A DNA stretch of 64,000 nt from Streptomyces sp. NBC_00554 (lineage in GTDB: Bacteria > Actinomycetota > Actinomycetes > Streptomycetales > Streptomycetaceae): contig NZ_CP107799.1 of assembly GCF_041431135.1 (NCBI RefSeq), positions 7,068,001 to 7,132,000 of the forward strand, read 5' to 3'. Position 1 is the stretch's first letter. The number at the start of each line of letters is the position of its first letter. Both the position numbers and the translations under genes were made by a program. Under the pieces are notes generated by a model. The model did not search any database and had not been told where the DNA came from. It saw nothing but the letters and a program-made list of their open reading frames with translations. Below, piece after piece: positions 32,094-39,710 of this stretch.

Positions 32094-33227
32094 ATGGCCG
32101 TTTTCGTGCCCGTGCGGTGGGTGGCTCCGCTGCTGTACGGCGTGGTCCTCGTCGGCGGTCTGTACTACGCGGCGGCCGGCCCGGGACCGACGGGGTGGTG
32201 GCGGGCGGCCGGCTTCGTCGCCGTGCTCGGGGCGCTCTTCGCCCTGGAGGCGATGGGAGGGCGCCGGCCCGCCGCCCGGGTGCCGTTGCTGCTCGCGCGG
32301 TGCGCTCTGATCGGCGCGGTGGTGGTCCTCGACGCCTCGGGACTGTCCCAAGTGCTGTTCGTGCTGCTGCCGTTCACCGCCTACTTCGCCTTCGGCCGCA
32401 CGACCGCGCTCGTCCTCGGCGCCCTGTGCCTGGCCGGGCTGCTCACCGCGTACGTGCTGACCGCACCCGGCTGGTACCGCGACCTGGAGCACGTGTCCGA
32501 CCTGCTGATGCTCACCGTCGGCCTGGTCCTCGCGCTCTCCATGGCCGCCGTGGCGGTCGGCGAGCAGCGCGCACGGCGCGAGGTGGAGGAGTACGCGGCA
32601 CAGGTCGCCGAGCTCTCCGCCGCCACCGAACGCAACCGGCTGGCCCGCGACATCCACGACAGTCTCGGGCACCATCTCACCGCGATGTCCGTGCAGTTGG
32701 AGATGGCCTCGGACTTCCGGGCCCTGGACCCCGACGCGGCCCAGCGCGCGCTGAACGAGGCCCGGCGGTCGGTGCGGCTCGCGCTGGGCGACGTACGGCA
32801 GTCGGTGCGTGCGCTGCGCGACGAGGCGGCGCGGCCTTCGCTCTCGGTCGCGCTGGCCGGGCTCGCGGAGGACGGAGCGACGCCGCCGCGGGTCACCGTC
32901 GAGGTGAGTGGAGACGAGAACGCTTACGGAGCAGCCGAGTTGACCGCCCTGTACCGGGCCGCGCAGGAAGGCGTGACCAACGCGCGGCGTCATGCGCGGG
33001 CTTCGCGGGTGACGGTGGTGGTCTGTCTGGAGGGGGAGGCGGCGCGGATGGTCGTGACCGACGACGGCCTGGGCTTCGCGCCGGACGCGGCGGATTCGGC
33101 GGCCGGTGGGTTCGGTCTTGTCGGGATGCGGGAACGGGTGCAACTGGTGGCGGGGAGTGTGGACATCGAGAGCGGGCCGGGGGCGGGCACGCGGCTTACG
33201 GTGACGGTTCCGCGAGGAAAGACGTGA
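32094..33227 (+). CDS. NarL-type sensor histidine kinase
   Basis: A 377-aa histidine kinase. The N-terminal half has about five to six membrane helices. The HisKA_3 dimerisation box is ERNRLARDIHDSLGHHLTAMSVQLE, His near residue 190, with the DxxHHxL-type pattern. The HATPase_c domain has LYRAAQEGVTNARRHARAS (N box), VTDDGLGFAPD (G1) and GGFGLVGMRERVQLVAG (G2). It autophosphorylates and hands the phosphate to the response regulator encoded one base downstream. The ATG at 32094 follows GGGGGTG. No sensor domain outside the membrane is large, so it may sense membrane or small-molecule signals. Confidence 0.9.
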   Translation: MAVFVPVRWVAPLLYGVVLVGGLYYAAAGPGPTGWWRAAGFVAVLGALFALEAMGGRRPAARVPLLLARCALIGAVVVLDASGLSQVLFVLLPFTAYFAFGRTTALVLGALCLAGLLTAYVLTAPGWYRDLEHVSDLLMLTVGLVLALSMAAVAVGEQRARREVEEYAAQVAELSAATERNRLARDIHDSLGHHLTAMSVQLEMASDFRALDPDAAQRALNEARRSVRLALGDVRQSVRALRDEAARPSLSVALAGLAEDGATPPRVTVEVSGDENAYGAAELTALYRAAQEGVTNARRHARASRVTVVVCLEGEAARMVVTDDGLGFAPDAADSAAGGFGLVGMRERVQLVAGSVDIESGPGAGTRLTVTVPRGKT

Positions 33228-33228
33228 C

Positions 33229-33885
33229 ATGGATGAAGAGTTGGTGCGGGTGAGAGTGCTGGTCGTCGACGACCAGCGGCTCATCCGCGACGGCATCGCC
33301 TCCCTGCTGTCCATCCGTCCCGGTATCGAGGTCGTCGGTACGGCGGTCGACGGCCGGGACGCCGTCGCCAAGACCCTCGAACTGAGCCCGGACGTCGTCC
33401 TGATGGACGTACGGATGCCGGAGATGGACGGCGTCGAGGCGGTGGCCGTGCTGCGCGGCCGGGCGCCGGAGTGCCGGGTCGTGATGCTGACGACCTTCGA
33501 CGACGAGGAGTACGTAGTCCAGGCTCTGCGCGCCGGAGCCCACGGCTACCTCCTCAAGGACCTCCCCGCCGAGGAACTCGCCCAAGCGGTACGCCTGGCC
33601 CACGCGGGCGTCACCCAGCTCGACTCCACGGTCGCCCGCCACCTGACGGCTGCCCTCCCGTCGCCCACCCCCGTGACGAAGGCCGCCCCCGCCGTCTCGC
33701 TGAGCCCACGCGAGACGGACATCCTGCGGCTCCTGGCGCACGGCCACACCAACCGGGAGATCGCCGCACGCCTGTACCTCAGCGAGGGCACGGTCAAGAA
33801 CCACGTCTCCCGCATCCTGAGCCGCCTGGCACTGCGCGACCGTACGCAGGCGGCGCTGCGGGCGCGGGATCTCGGGCTGCTGTGA
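33229..33885 (+). CDS. NarL/FixJ-type response regulator
   Basis: A 218-aa regulator. The receiver domain (about 8-125) keeps the acidic pair in LVVDDQRLIRDG, the phosphoacceptor Asp in VVLMDVRMPEMDG, the Thr in MLTTFDDEE and the Lys in YLLKDLPAE. The C-terminal LuxR helix-turn-helix is LSPRETDILRLLAHGHTNREIAARLYLSEGTVKNHVSRIL. It pairs with the upstream histidine kinase (stop and start are 1 bp apart), so the two are cotranscribed. The targets are unknown. Confidence 0.92.
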   Translation: MDEELVRVRVLVVDDQRLIRDGIASLLSIRPGIEVVGTAVDGRDAVAKTLELSPDVVLMDVRMPEMDGVEAVAVLRGRAPECRVVMLTTFDDEEYVVQALRAGAHGYLLKDLPAEELAQAVRLAHAGVTQLDSTVARHLTAALPSPTPVTKAAPAVSLSPRETDILRLLAHGHTNREIAARLYLSEGTVKNHVSRILSRLALRDRTQAALRARDLGLL

Positions 33886-33910
33886 AGGCCTGCACCACCG
33901 GCAGAACTGC

Positions 33911-34600
33911 TCAACCCCCGCTGACCGCCGCCGACTCGTAGCCCGTGATGTCGTCGGGTGTCACCAAGCCGTCCTCGATCGCCCGGGCCAGCATGTCCGC
34001 CTTTGTCGGTGCGGTTCTGCCGACCTGCGCGTACTTGACTCTCGCGCGGCGGATGTACACGTCGACCGTGTGAACCGATACGCCCATGCGGCGGGCGACC
34101 GAAGCCTTCGACATGGACTGGAACCACCAGAGCAGGGCGGTGCGTTCCTGCGAGGACAGTTTGGGTCTGCTCGCGCCGCGGTCACCGACGAGGACGCCCG
34201 CGGCCGTGGGCGTGACGTACGGTCTGTCGCCCGCCGCCGCCAGCACCGCGTTCACCAGGTGGGCCCGTCCTTCGTTCTTCGCGACGAACTCGCAGGCGCC
34301 GGCCTCCAGCGATTCGAGCACCACCCGCTGCTCGGTGAACTGCGAGAAGGCGATGACCCGTTGGCCCGCCGCGGCCAGCGTGGCGATGTCGCCGATGACG
34401 AGTCTGCCGTGCAGATTCAGATCGAGGATGAGGACATCCGCGACGCCGGGCTCCACATCCGCGGTTTCGCCGGTGTGCTCCACCGAGATCCGCGGCTCCT
34501 CGGACAGCCAGGTCTGGATGCCTTCGATGACGACAGGGTGGTCGTCGACGATGGCAACGGTCAGGGAGCCGGACGTAAGGGCCATCGGGTTTCCCACCAC
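33911..34600 (-). CDS. LuxR-type response regulator of a three-gene operon
   Basis: A 229-aa regulator. The receiver has IVDDHPVVIEG, the phosphoacceptor Asp in VLILDLNLHG, and Lys in EFVAKNEGRAH. The output LuxR-type domain reads LSSQERTALLWWFQSMSKASVARRMGVSVHTVDVYIRRAR, with an unusual WWFQSMS start. The start is GTG at 34600, not the ATG at 34585, because GGAGGAGG lies seven bases upstream of it; the gene thus overlaps the previous one by 40 bp. It is the last gene of kinase / degenerate kinase / regulator. It is a candidate for binding the palindromes at 37001 and 38647. Confidence 0.85.
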   Translation of the reverse strand: MVGNPMALTSGSLTVAIVDDHPVVIEGIQTWLSEEPRISVEHTGETADVEPGVADVLILDLNLHGRLVIGDIATLAAAGQRVIAFSQFTEQRVVLESLEAGACEFVAKNEGRAHLVNAVLAAAGDRPYVTPTAAGVLVGDRGASRPKLSSQERTALLWWFQSMSKASVARRMGVSVHTVDVYIRRARVKYAQVGRTAPTKADMLARAIEDGLVTPDDITGYESAAVSGG

Positions 34601-35682
34601 AACTGATCCTCCTCCTGGTCGTACGCGGCGGACACGGTGAGCGGGCCCGGCGATTCCACGAGCGTCTCCGGCGGGGCGTCGGCCACCACGCTCACCACCA
34701 CGTCCTCGGGTGTCGTCACCACAGTCACGCGCGCTCGGGTGGCTGCGGTTGCCAGGACCAGCAAGGTTCCTTCCGCCAGTTCGCGGCGGGCGGAGGCCGG
34801 CAGGTCGGGCAACTCGCCGTAGCTCAGCAGGGTCACGCGTACGCCACGCCGCTCGGCGACATCGGCACAGGCCCGCAGTTCGTGCAGGAGCGGGTGCGGG
34901 GTGTCGTCCGTCTCCACGAACAGCCTCCGCAGCCGGGCCGCCTCCACGGCGGCACGCTGGCGTACGACGGTGTCCGCCGGGTCCAGTCGACGTTCCGCCA
35001 GACCACTCAGCAGTGGTTCCACCCTGATGCGCAGGTACTCATAGCGGCGCCGGCGCTCGGCGTGCACGGTCTCGTCGGCGGTCGCGCGGGCGAGGTACTC
35101 CGCCTGTCCCGCGGCGATCTCGGTGGCTTCCCTCGCACCGTCGTTGAGCTGCCGTGCCAGGTACGCGAAGGTCAACTGGATACCGGCGGTGGTGTAGATC
35201 ATGGCCAGCAGGCGGGAGACGGTGACATGGTCGAGTGCGCCGTCGGCGGCCAGGAAGCCCACCGTGACAGCCGTGTTGGCGGCGAGCAGGGTGATCAGCT
35301 CCCACAGCGGACGCTGTATCAGCAGCAGTACGCCGAACCAGCCCACGGTGTTCCCCGCCCAGCTCACATCGCCGATCGCTTCGCCCGCCGGGTACGCGGC
35401 GGTGGCGACGACGCCGGTGACCAGCGCCGCCCCCGCAAGCATCCGCGCGGTGCCCGTGCCGAGCGCCGAACGCAGCAGCAGGACCGCACCGACCGTCAGC
35501 ACGAGCGTGAGGGCCAGCCAGGAGCCCGCGGCGGCGGCCCGCGGCTCGTACACCGGCCAGCCCCTGAGCACCAGCAGGGTGTCCAGGCCGAGGTGCCAGA
35601 CGCCGACGATCACCACAAGACCGATGTTGACGGCCTTGGCGAAACGGGTGGCGACCATGCCCTTTACGACGTCGGCGGTCAT
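34561..35682 (-). CDS. Degenerate sensor kinase-like membrane protein
   Basis: A 373-aa protein with about five membrane helices (residues 15-165) and a cytoplasmic part laid out like a NarL-type kinase (coiled linker AYLARQLNDGAREATEIAAGQAEYL, then RRRYEYLRIRVEPLLSGLAERRL), but no phosphoacceptor His box is visible and the ATPase N and G boxes are missing. The C-terminus ends WWETRWPLRP, like the RVVLRWEP end of the partner kinase, so it probably descends from one. The ATG at 35682 overlaps the kinase TGA (ATGA). It may act as a pseudokinase or sensor subunit that modulates the true kinase. Confidence 0.7.
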   Translation of the reverse strand: MTADVVKGMVATRFAKAVNIGLVVIVGVWHLGLDTLLVLRGWPVYEPRAAAAGSWLALTLVLTVGAVLLLRSALGTGTARMLAGAALVTGVVATAAYPAGEAIGDVSWAGNTVGWFGVLLLIQRPLWELITLLAANTAVTVGFLAADGALDHVTVSRLLAMIYTTAGIQLTFAYLARQLNDGAREATEIAAGQAEYLARATADETVHAERRRRYEYLRIRVEPLLSGLAERRLDPADTVVRQRAAVEAARLRRLFVETDDTPHPLLHELRACADVAERRGVRVTLLSYGELPDLPASARRELAEGTLLVLATAATRARVTVVTTPEDVVVSVVADAPPETLVESPGPLTVSAAYDQEEDQLWWETRWPLRPAP

Positions 35683-36827
35683 GGTTCCCACCTCAGCACG
35701 ACCCGGGTGCCGGCGCCGGGGGACGATTCCGCCCGGGCGCTGCCGCCCACGGCACGCATCCGGCCGTAGACCGATTCCCGCAGTCCGCGTCGGTGGGAGG
35801 CGACGGTCATGGGGTCGAACCCGCTTCCGCTGTCGTGGACTTCGACGGTGACGCCCTCACCGGCACGCCGGGCCGTGACCCGGGCGGCGCGGGTGTTCGC
35901 GTGCTGGGCCACATTGGTCAGGGCCTCGGCGACCCCTTGCGAGAGGGCCACCACGACCTCGTGCGGCAGGTCCAGCGGCGGCACGTCGAACTCGATGTCC
36001 AGTGGCGGGAGTCCGACGCGGCGCGTCAGAACGACGGTGCGCAGCTCGACATCCAGCGGGGCGGGGTCGTGCGCCACATCGCGTGCCGCGCCGGGGTGCG
36101 CCCGCAGGTTCTCGATGACGGCCAGGTCGGCCGCGGCCCGTTCCGGCAGCGCGGCGGAGTAACGGGTGATGCTGCCGGTGCCCACGATGGTGAGCGTGGC
36201 GAGCACGGTGTCGTGCAGCAGCCGCTGCTGCTCCAGTTCGTCGCTGCGGGCGGCGGACCGGGCCCGCGCCGACGCCCGCGCCGATGCCTCCTCCGACAGT
36301 GCGCGGTCCGCCCTGCGCGCTCCGTGCCGCAGCAGGACCACGACGGCGGCGGCCAGCAGCCCCTGGAGCACCAGGATGACGGGGGCTTCCCGTACGCCGG
36401 GGGCGCCCACCGCGTAGGCCACCGCGATGGCGATCGCCGCCGCCATCGCCCAGGGCTGCCGCAGCACGAACTGGGCGATGAAGACGCCGGTGCTGGCGAC
36501 CATGTCGACCCATCCGCTGCCCGCGCTCGCTCCCAGGACCTCGGCCGGGACGAGCTTGCCGTGCGCCAGGCAGAGCAGCAGGACGACGGCGATGTCACCG
36601 GCGTAGAGCCAGGGCCGAGGTTCCGGGCGGAACATCAGGACGGTGAACAGGCCGCTCCACACCAGCAGTCCGACGACCGCGACGGCCACCCAGGCGGGGC
36701 GGGCGGGCGGTGCGAGGCCGACCACGGCGACCACGGCCGCCCCGACGGAACTGGCCGCCCGCAGGACAGCGGACAGGCGCGCCGACTTGCGCCGAAGCTG
36801 AAGCTGGGCGGGTCCCTGCGTCAACAC
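35679..36827 (-). CDS. Sensor histidine kinase, first gene of the three-gene operon
   Basis: A 382-aa kinase with about five to six membrane helices (residues 20-175), a coiled segment rich in Ala/Arg, the H box QQRLLHDTVLATLTIVGTGS, and a HATPase_c domain with VVVALSQGVAEALTNVAQHANTRAA (N box), VEVHDSGSGFDP (G1) and RRGLRESVYGRMRAVGG (G2). The H box is of the short degenerate-family type common in actinomycete kinases. The GTG at 36827 follows GGAG by seven bases. It is translationally coupled to the next gene. The divergent side carries the palindromic promoter of the TTA lipoprotein. Confidence 0.82.
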   Translation of the reverse strand: MLTQGPAQLQLRRKSARLSAVLRAASSVGAAVVAVVGLAPPARPAWVAVAVVGLLVWSGLFTVLMFRPEPRPWLYAGDIAVVLLLCLAHGKLVPAEVLGASAGSGWVDMVASTGVFIAQFVLRQPWAMAAAIAIAVAYAVGAPGVREAPVILVLQGLLAAAVVVLLRHGARRADRALSEEASARASARARSAARSDELEQQRLLHDTVLATLTIVGTGSITRYSAALPERAAADLAVIENLRAHPGAARDVAHDPAPLDVELRTVVLTRRVGLPPLDIEFDVPPLDLPHEVVVALSQGVAEALTNVAQHANTRAARVTARRAGEGVTVEVHDSGSGFDPMTVASHRRGLRESVYGRMRAVGGSARAESSPGAGTRVVLRWEP

Positions 36828-37000
36828 GGATTCTCCGCCAAAGGAATTCCCGCCTCCGCTAAGAGAAGTGAGGGAATTTCGACCGCTTTCCTCACAACGT
36901 TTCCTCCGCACGCCGACGAGACCGGCTGCTGAGCTTAGACGAACGCGAGCGCGACCGACAGGGGCACTCGCGATATCTCGCGGCGCAGGGGCGGCGGCGC

Positions 37001-37049
37001 ATGTCACGCGTTCGCGTGACATGCCTTCCTCCGGCCCGCCCCGTAATCT
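37001..37049 (+). promoter_or_regulatory. Palindromic operator and promoter, copy 1
   Basis: TGTCACGCGTTCGCGTGACA (37002-37021) is a 9-2-9 inverted repeat. GTGACA at its right end is followed after 22 nt by TAATCT (37044-37049), a good -10. The same palindrome and spacing recur at 38647, before the lipase gene. It also lies upstream of the divergent kinase operon. Confidence 0.7.
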
Positions 37050-37070
37050 TCGGAACCGGGCCGATCGAGG

Positions 37071-37110
37071 GGGAATCTCGGGTGTTAGGGGGGAATCTCG
37101 GGTGTTATTC
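37071..37110 (+). repeat. 20-bp tandem duplication of a translation start region
   Basis: GGGAATCTCGGGTGTTAGGG (37071-37090) and GGGAATCTCGGGTGTTATTC (37091-37110) are near-identical. Each carries GGGGGAAT-type ribosome binding sequence and GTG-TTA. Only the second GTG (37102) is in frame with the lipoprotein; the first leads to a short peptide. TTA is codon 2 in both. Confidence 0.85.
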
Positions 37111-38049
37111 GAAGTTCGTGTGAAGGGAAAATCCTCCGTCCTTCTTTCACTGGCTCTCATCGTCTGCCTGGTGGCCGGCTGCGAGGCCGAGAGCGGAAAC
37201 CCGAAGGATATGGAACGGCCGCAGAAAGGCGAAGTGGTCGGCGGGGCGGGCGAACAGGTCAGAGACCTGACCGTCGCGGAGGAGGTCCAGGTCGACCGCG
37301 CGGAGGAAGAACTCGTCGAGAACTGCATGGAGCGCCAGGGCCACCCCTACTGGCCGGCGCCGGTGGCGAGCGTCGCGGAACGCAAGGCCGGGGCGTACGT
37401 GGTGGACGACGTGGAGTGGGCTCGCCGTTACGGCTACGGCCGGCCCTTCGACATCGCGGCCGAGAAGGCACGCCGCAGTCACCCCAATGTCACCTACCAC
37501 AACGCACTCCCCGAGCAGGAGCGCATCCGCTACTCCCGCGCGCTCGACGGCGATTTCGACGACGCCATATCCGTCGGACTGCCGTCCGGCGGCACCATCC
37601 GGACACCACGCGAAGGCTGTCACGTCGAAGCGCAGGAGCGGCTCTACGGCGACCATCCGACCTGGTTCCGGGTCAAGAAGACCGTGACCGGGCTGACTCC
37701 GCTGTATGTCCCACAGATTCTCCAGGACGAGCGCCTGGTCACCGCGGTCAAGGCATGGTCCCGATGTATGAACGAGTCGGGAAACCCCTTCGGGAGCCCG
37801 GACGAGATACGCCAGAAACGGGAGTCTCTGGTCAAGGGAATGAATGCGGCCCAAGCCCAGAGCGCCGAGGTGAAATTGGCTGTGGCCGAGGCCGAGTGTG
37901 CCCTTGAAACATCCCTCGGGGAGACCGCGCGTTCCCTCGAAGGTGAATACAGGGAAAAGACGCTGCGTGATTACCCCGAAGAGTTCGCGACCTATCAGCA
38001 GCTGAGGATGACCGCCCTTTCCCGGGCCAGGAACCTCGAAATCCGGTAG
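37102..38049 (+). CDS. Secreted lipoprotein with TTA codon 2
   Basis: A 315-aa lipoprotein. The signal is MLFEVRVKGKSSVLLSLALI, then VCLVAGC with lipobox LVAGC. The mature part is charged and helical, with three cysteines in pattern (NCMERQG, GCHVEAQERLYG, RCMNESG) and repeated wording E-x-x-L/V-x-x-C-M-x-x-x-G-x-P at about residues 73-86 and 217-229 (VENCMERQGHPYW, WSRCMNESGNPFG), which suggests two diverged copies of a domain. I do not recognise a named family. The GTG at 37102 is the only one with a good ribosome binding site, and it makes TTA codon 2, so bldA could control it. GTG at 37120 would remove the TTA. Its promoter carries the shared palindrome. Confidence 0.72.
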   Translation: MLFEVRVKGKSSVLLSLALIVCLVAGCEAESGNPKDMERPQKGEVVGGAGEQVRDLTVAEEVQVDRAEEELVENCMERQGHPYWPAPVASVAERKAGAYVVDDVEWARRYGYGRPFDIAAEKARRSHPNVTYHNALPEQERIRYSRALDGDFDDAISVGLPSGGTIRTPREGCHVEAQERLYGDHPTWFRVKKTVTGLTPLYVPQILQDERLVTAVKAWSRCMNESGNPFGSPDEIRQKRESLVKGMNAAQAQSAEVKLAVAEAECALETSLGETARSLEGEYREKTLRDYPEEFATYQQLRMTALSRARNLEIR

Positions 38050-38124
38050 GCGCCCCACCGAAGATTTCCGTGGCGTCATGGCCGCGGGGAGTCCCACCCA
38101 TCAGATGATCGAGGAGTTACACCC

Positions 38125-38553
38125 ATGAGAAAACTGTCCGCCACCCTGACCGTCCTGGGCATGGCCGCTCTCGGAACCGTCGTCCCCGTCTCCGCCGCGC
38201 ACGCCGCCGAGACCTGTTCCGACAACTACTCGGCCGCCACGGCCGGCTACATGTACGCCTACGACTATGTCGACTGCGTCGGGCAGCTCGGCAAGGTCTC
38301 GGGCAACGACTCGGACTGGGGCGTCGACTCCAACAAGGCCTCGTCCATCCTCAACAAGGGCAACTTCCAAGAGGTCCAGTTCTTCAACGGAACCGGCACG
38401 GGCTGGACCGGCGGCCACACCTGCCTCTCCCGCAACGAGGGCTACGCCTCAGACCTCACCGACAACTACTTCACCAGCGGCTACTCGGCCAACAACTCCA
38501 TCAGCTCGCACCGCTGGGTGAACGCCAGCACCTGCGACAGGTGGGCGACCTGA
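38125..38553 (+). CDS. Secreted I36/crystallin-like small protein
   Basis: A 142-aa exported protein. The signal peptide covers about residues 1-28 (ending AHA-AE). The mature part has four cysteines (ETC, VDC, HTC, STC) and a pattern of NKASSILNKGNFQEVQFFN, GHTCLSRNEGYASDL, then NNSISSHRWV, which resembles beta/gamma-crystallin-like domains of the peptidase inhibitor I36 type. Members bind calcium or inhibit metalloproteases; this one could also be a morphogenetic or antimicrobial protein. GAGGAG lies nine bases before the ATG. A perfect 16-bp hairpin ends the unit. It lies between two genes sharing a promoter palindrome. Confidence 0.7.
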   Translation: MRKLSATLTVLGMAALGTVVPVSAAHAAETCSDNYSAATAGYMYAYDYVDCVGQLGKVSGNDSDWGVDSNKASSILNKGNFQEVQFFNGTGTGWTGGHTCLSRNEGYASDLTDNYFTSGYSANNSISSHRWVNASTCDRWAT

Positions 38554-38591
38554 TCTCCGCTTCCGCGTAGCCGAGGCTGACGGGCTTCTGT

Positions 38592-38631
38592 GCCTTGCGG
38601 GGATGCCTCTCTCATGGCATCCCCGCAAGGC
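38592..38631. terminator. Perfect 16-bp stem terminator
   Basis: GCCTTGCGGGGATGCC (38592-38607) pairs perfectly with 38616-38631 around an 8-nt loop, just after the I36-like gene. This is one of the strongest hairpins in the window. Confidence 0.85.
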
Positions 38632-38646
38632 CGGGGGCGGCGGCGC

Positions 38647-38694
38647 TGTCACGCGTTCGCGTGACATGTCCTTCTCCAGCCCGTCCCTTAATTT
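38647..38694 (+). promoter_or_regulatory. Palindromic operator and promoter, copy 2
   Basis: TGTCACGCGTTCGCGTGACA (38647-38666) is identical to the copy at 37002-37021. TAATTT (38689-38694) follows after the same 22 nt. The nearby bases are also similar (CTTC-T-CCAGCCCG against CTTCCTCCGGCCCG), so the two promoters are probably a duplicated unit and coregulated. Confidence 0.72.
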
Positions 38695-38744
38695 CGTACC
38701 AGGCCGCCCTGGGCGGAATCGACCATCAATCACGGGGGATCTTC

Positions 38745-39623
38745 ATGCAGGGATTGCTGAGACGGCTCACGCTGTTTCTCTCCGCGGTGCTGGCACTTGC
38801 CGTCACCGTGCTCACAGTCACGCCGGCCAGTGCGGCGCCGGCCCGGTCGACCACGAACACCAACACGGTCATCTTCGTGCACGGGATCCAGGGCGATCCG
38901 ACCAAGTCCGGACACGACTGCCGCGCTACCTGGTCCGCCGCCCGTAATCACTTCGCGGACAAGGGGTGGCGCGGAAGCCTTCTGACCTTCGGCTACTACA
39001 AAGCCAACACGAACTGCAGCCACGAGTTCCCCGGCAACAAGGACACGCCGATCAGGGTGGTGGCCCAGGCATTCGCCAACTACGTCTACGACAACTTCTC
39101 AAAGCCCTCGAAGGGGAGCAAGAAGATCGACGTCGTCGCCCACTCCATGGGTGGTCTGGTCGTCCGTGCCGCGCTGCACTACACCAAAATCCACGCCGCG
39201 GGCTTCCCGGATTACCTCTACATCGAGGACGTCGCGACGCTCGCCACCCCCCACGGCGGCAGCACCAACGACGGCCTCTGCAGGTTCGTGTGGCAGCAGT
39301 GCAAGGACATGCGGCCGAGCAGCGCGTTCCTCGATTCGCTCCCGAGCACCATGCCCGACTCCGCTATGAGTGGTGGCACCGACTGGACCACCATGTCGGC
39401 CTTCCACGACGGCTACGTGTCGGAGTCCTCCGGTATCGCAGGTACCGCGGAGCACGAGATTCAGTACAACGACAGCCGGGTCGGTCACGTGAGCTTCCCC
39501 AAGCTCGCCACCGGAACGTACAACTCGCGGATCAAGAACAACTCCACGTGGACCAGTTGGAACCGGTACGCCGCTCCTGTGGAGATGGCACGCATTGCGG
39601 TGTACCGCCCGTCCTCGGCCTGA
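38745..39623 (+). CDS. Secreted lipase/esterase (alpha/beta hydrolase)
   Basis: A 292-aa exported alpha/beta hydrolase. The signal peptide is about residues 1-30 (ends ASAAP). The mature enzyme starts with VIFVHGIQGD (oxyanion loop), has the nucleophile elbow AHSMGG, then TLATPHGGS, typical of Streptomyces and Bacillus lipase class 2, and likely Asp and His in the C-terminal third (a His in VGHVSFPKL). Substrates are probably acyl esters. GGGGGAT lies before the ATG at 38745. Its promoter has the same palindrome as the lipoprotein two genes upstream. A bidirectional terminator follows. Confidence 0.82.
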   Translation: MQGLLRRLTLFLSAVLALAVTVLTVTPASAAPARSTTNTNTVIFVHGIQGDPTKSGHDCRATWSAARNHFADKGWRGSLLTFGYYKANTNCSHEFPGNKDTPIRVVAQAFANYVYDNFSKPSKGSKKIDVVAHSMGGLVVRAALHYTKIHAAGFPDYLYIEDVATLATPHGGSTNDGLCRFVWQQCKDMRPSSAFLDSLPSTMPDSAMSGGTDWTTMSAFHDGYVSESSGIAGTAEHEIQYNDSRVGHVSFPKLATGTYNSRIKNNSTWTSWNRYAAPVEMARIAVYRPSSA

Positions 39624-39644
39624 GTCCCGCAACACGCAGTGAAC

Positions 39645-39680
39645 GAGGGGCGGTCGTCGCACTGACGGCGACCGCCCCTC
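39645..39680. terminator. Bidirectional 12-bp stem terminator with T-tract
   Basis: GAGGGGCGGTCG (39645-39656) pairs with CGACCGCCCCTC (39669-39680) around 12 nt and is followed by TTT. It lies between the convergent lipase and PH-domain genes. Confidence 0.82.
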
Positions 39681-39710
39681 TTTCGGGTCGTCCGCATGAC
39701 CGCCGGAATG

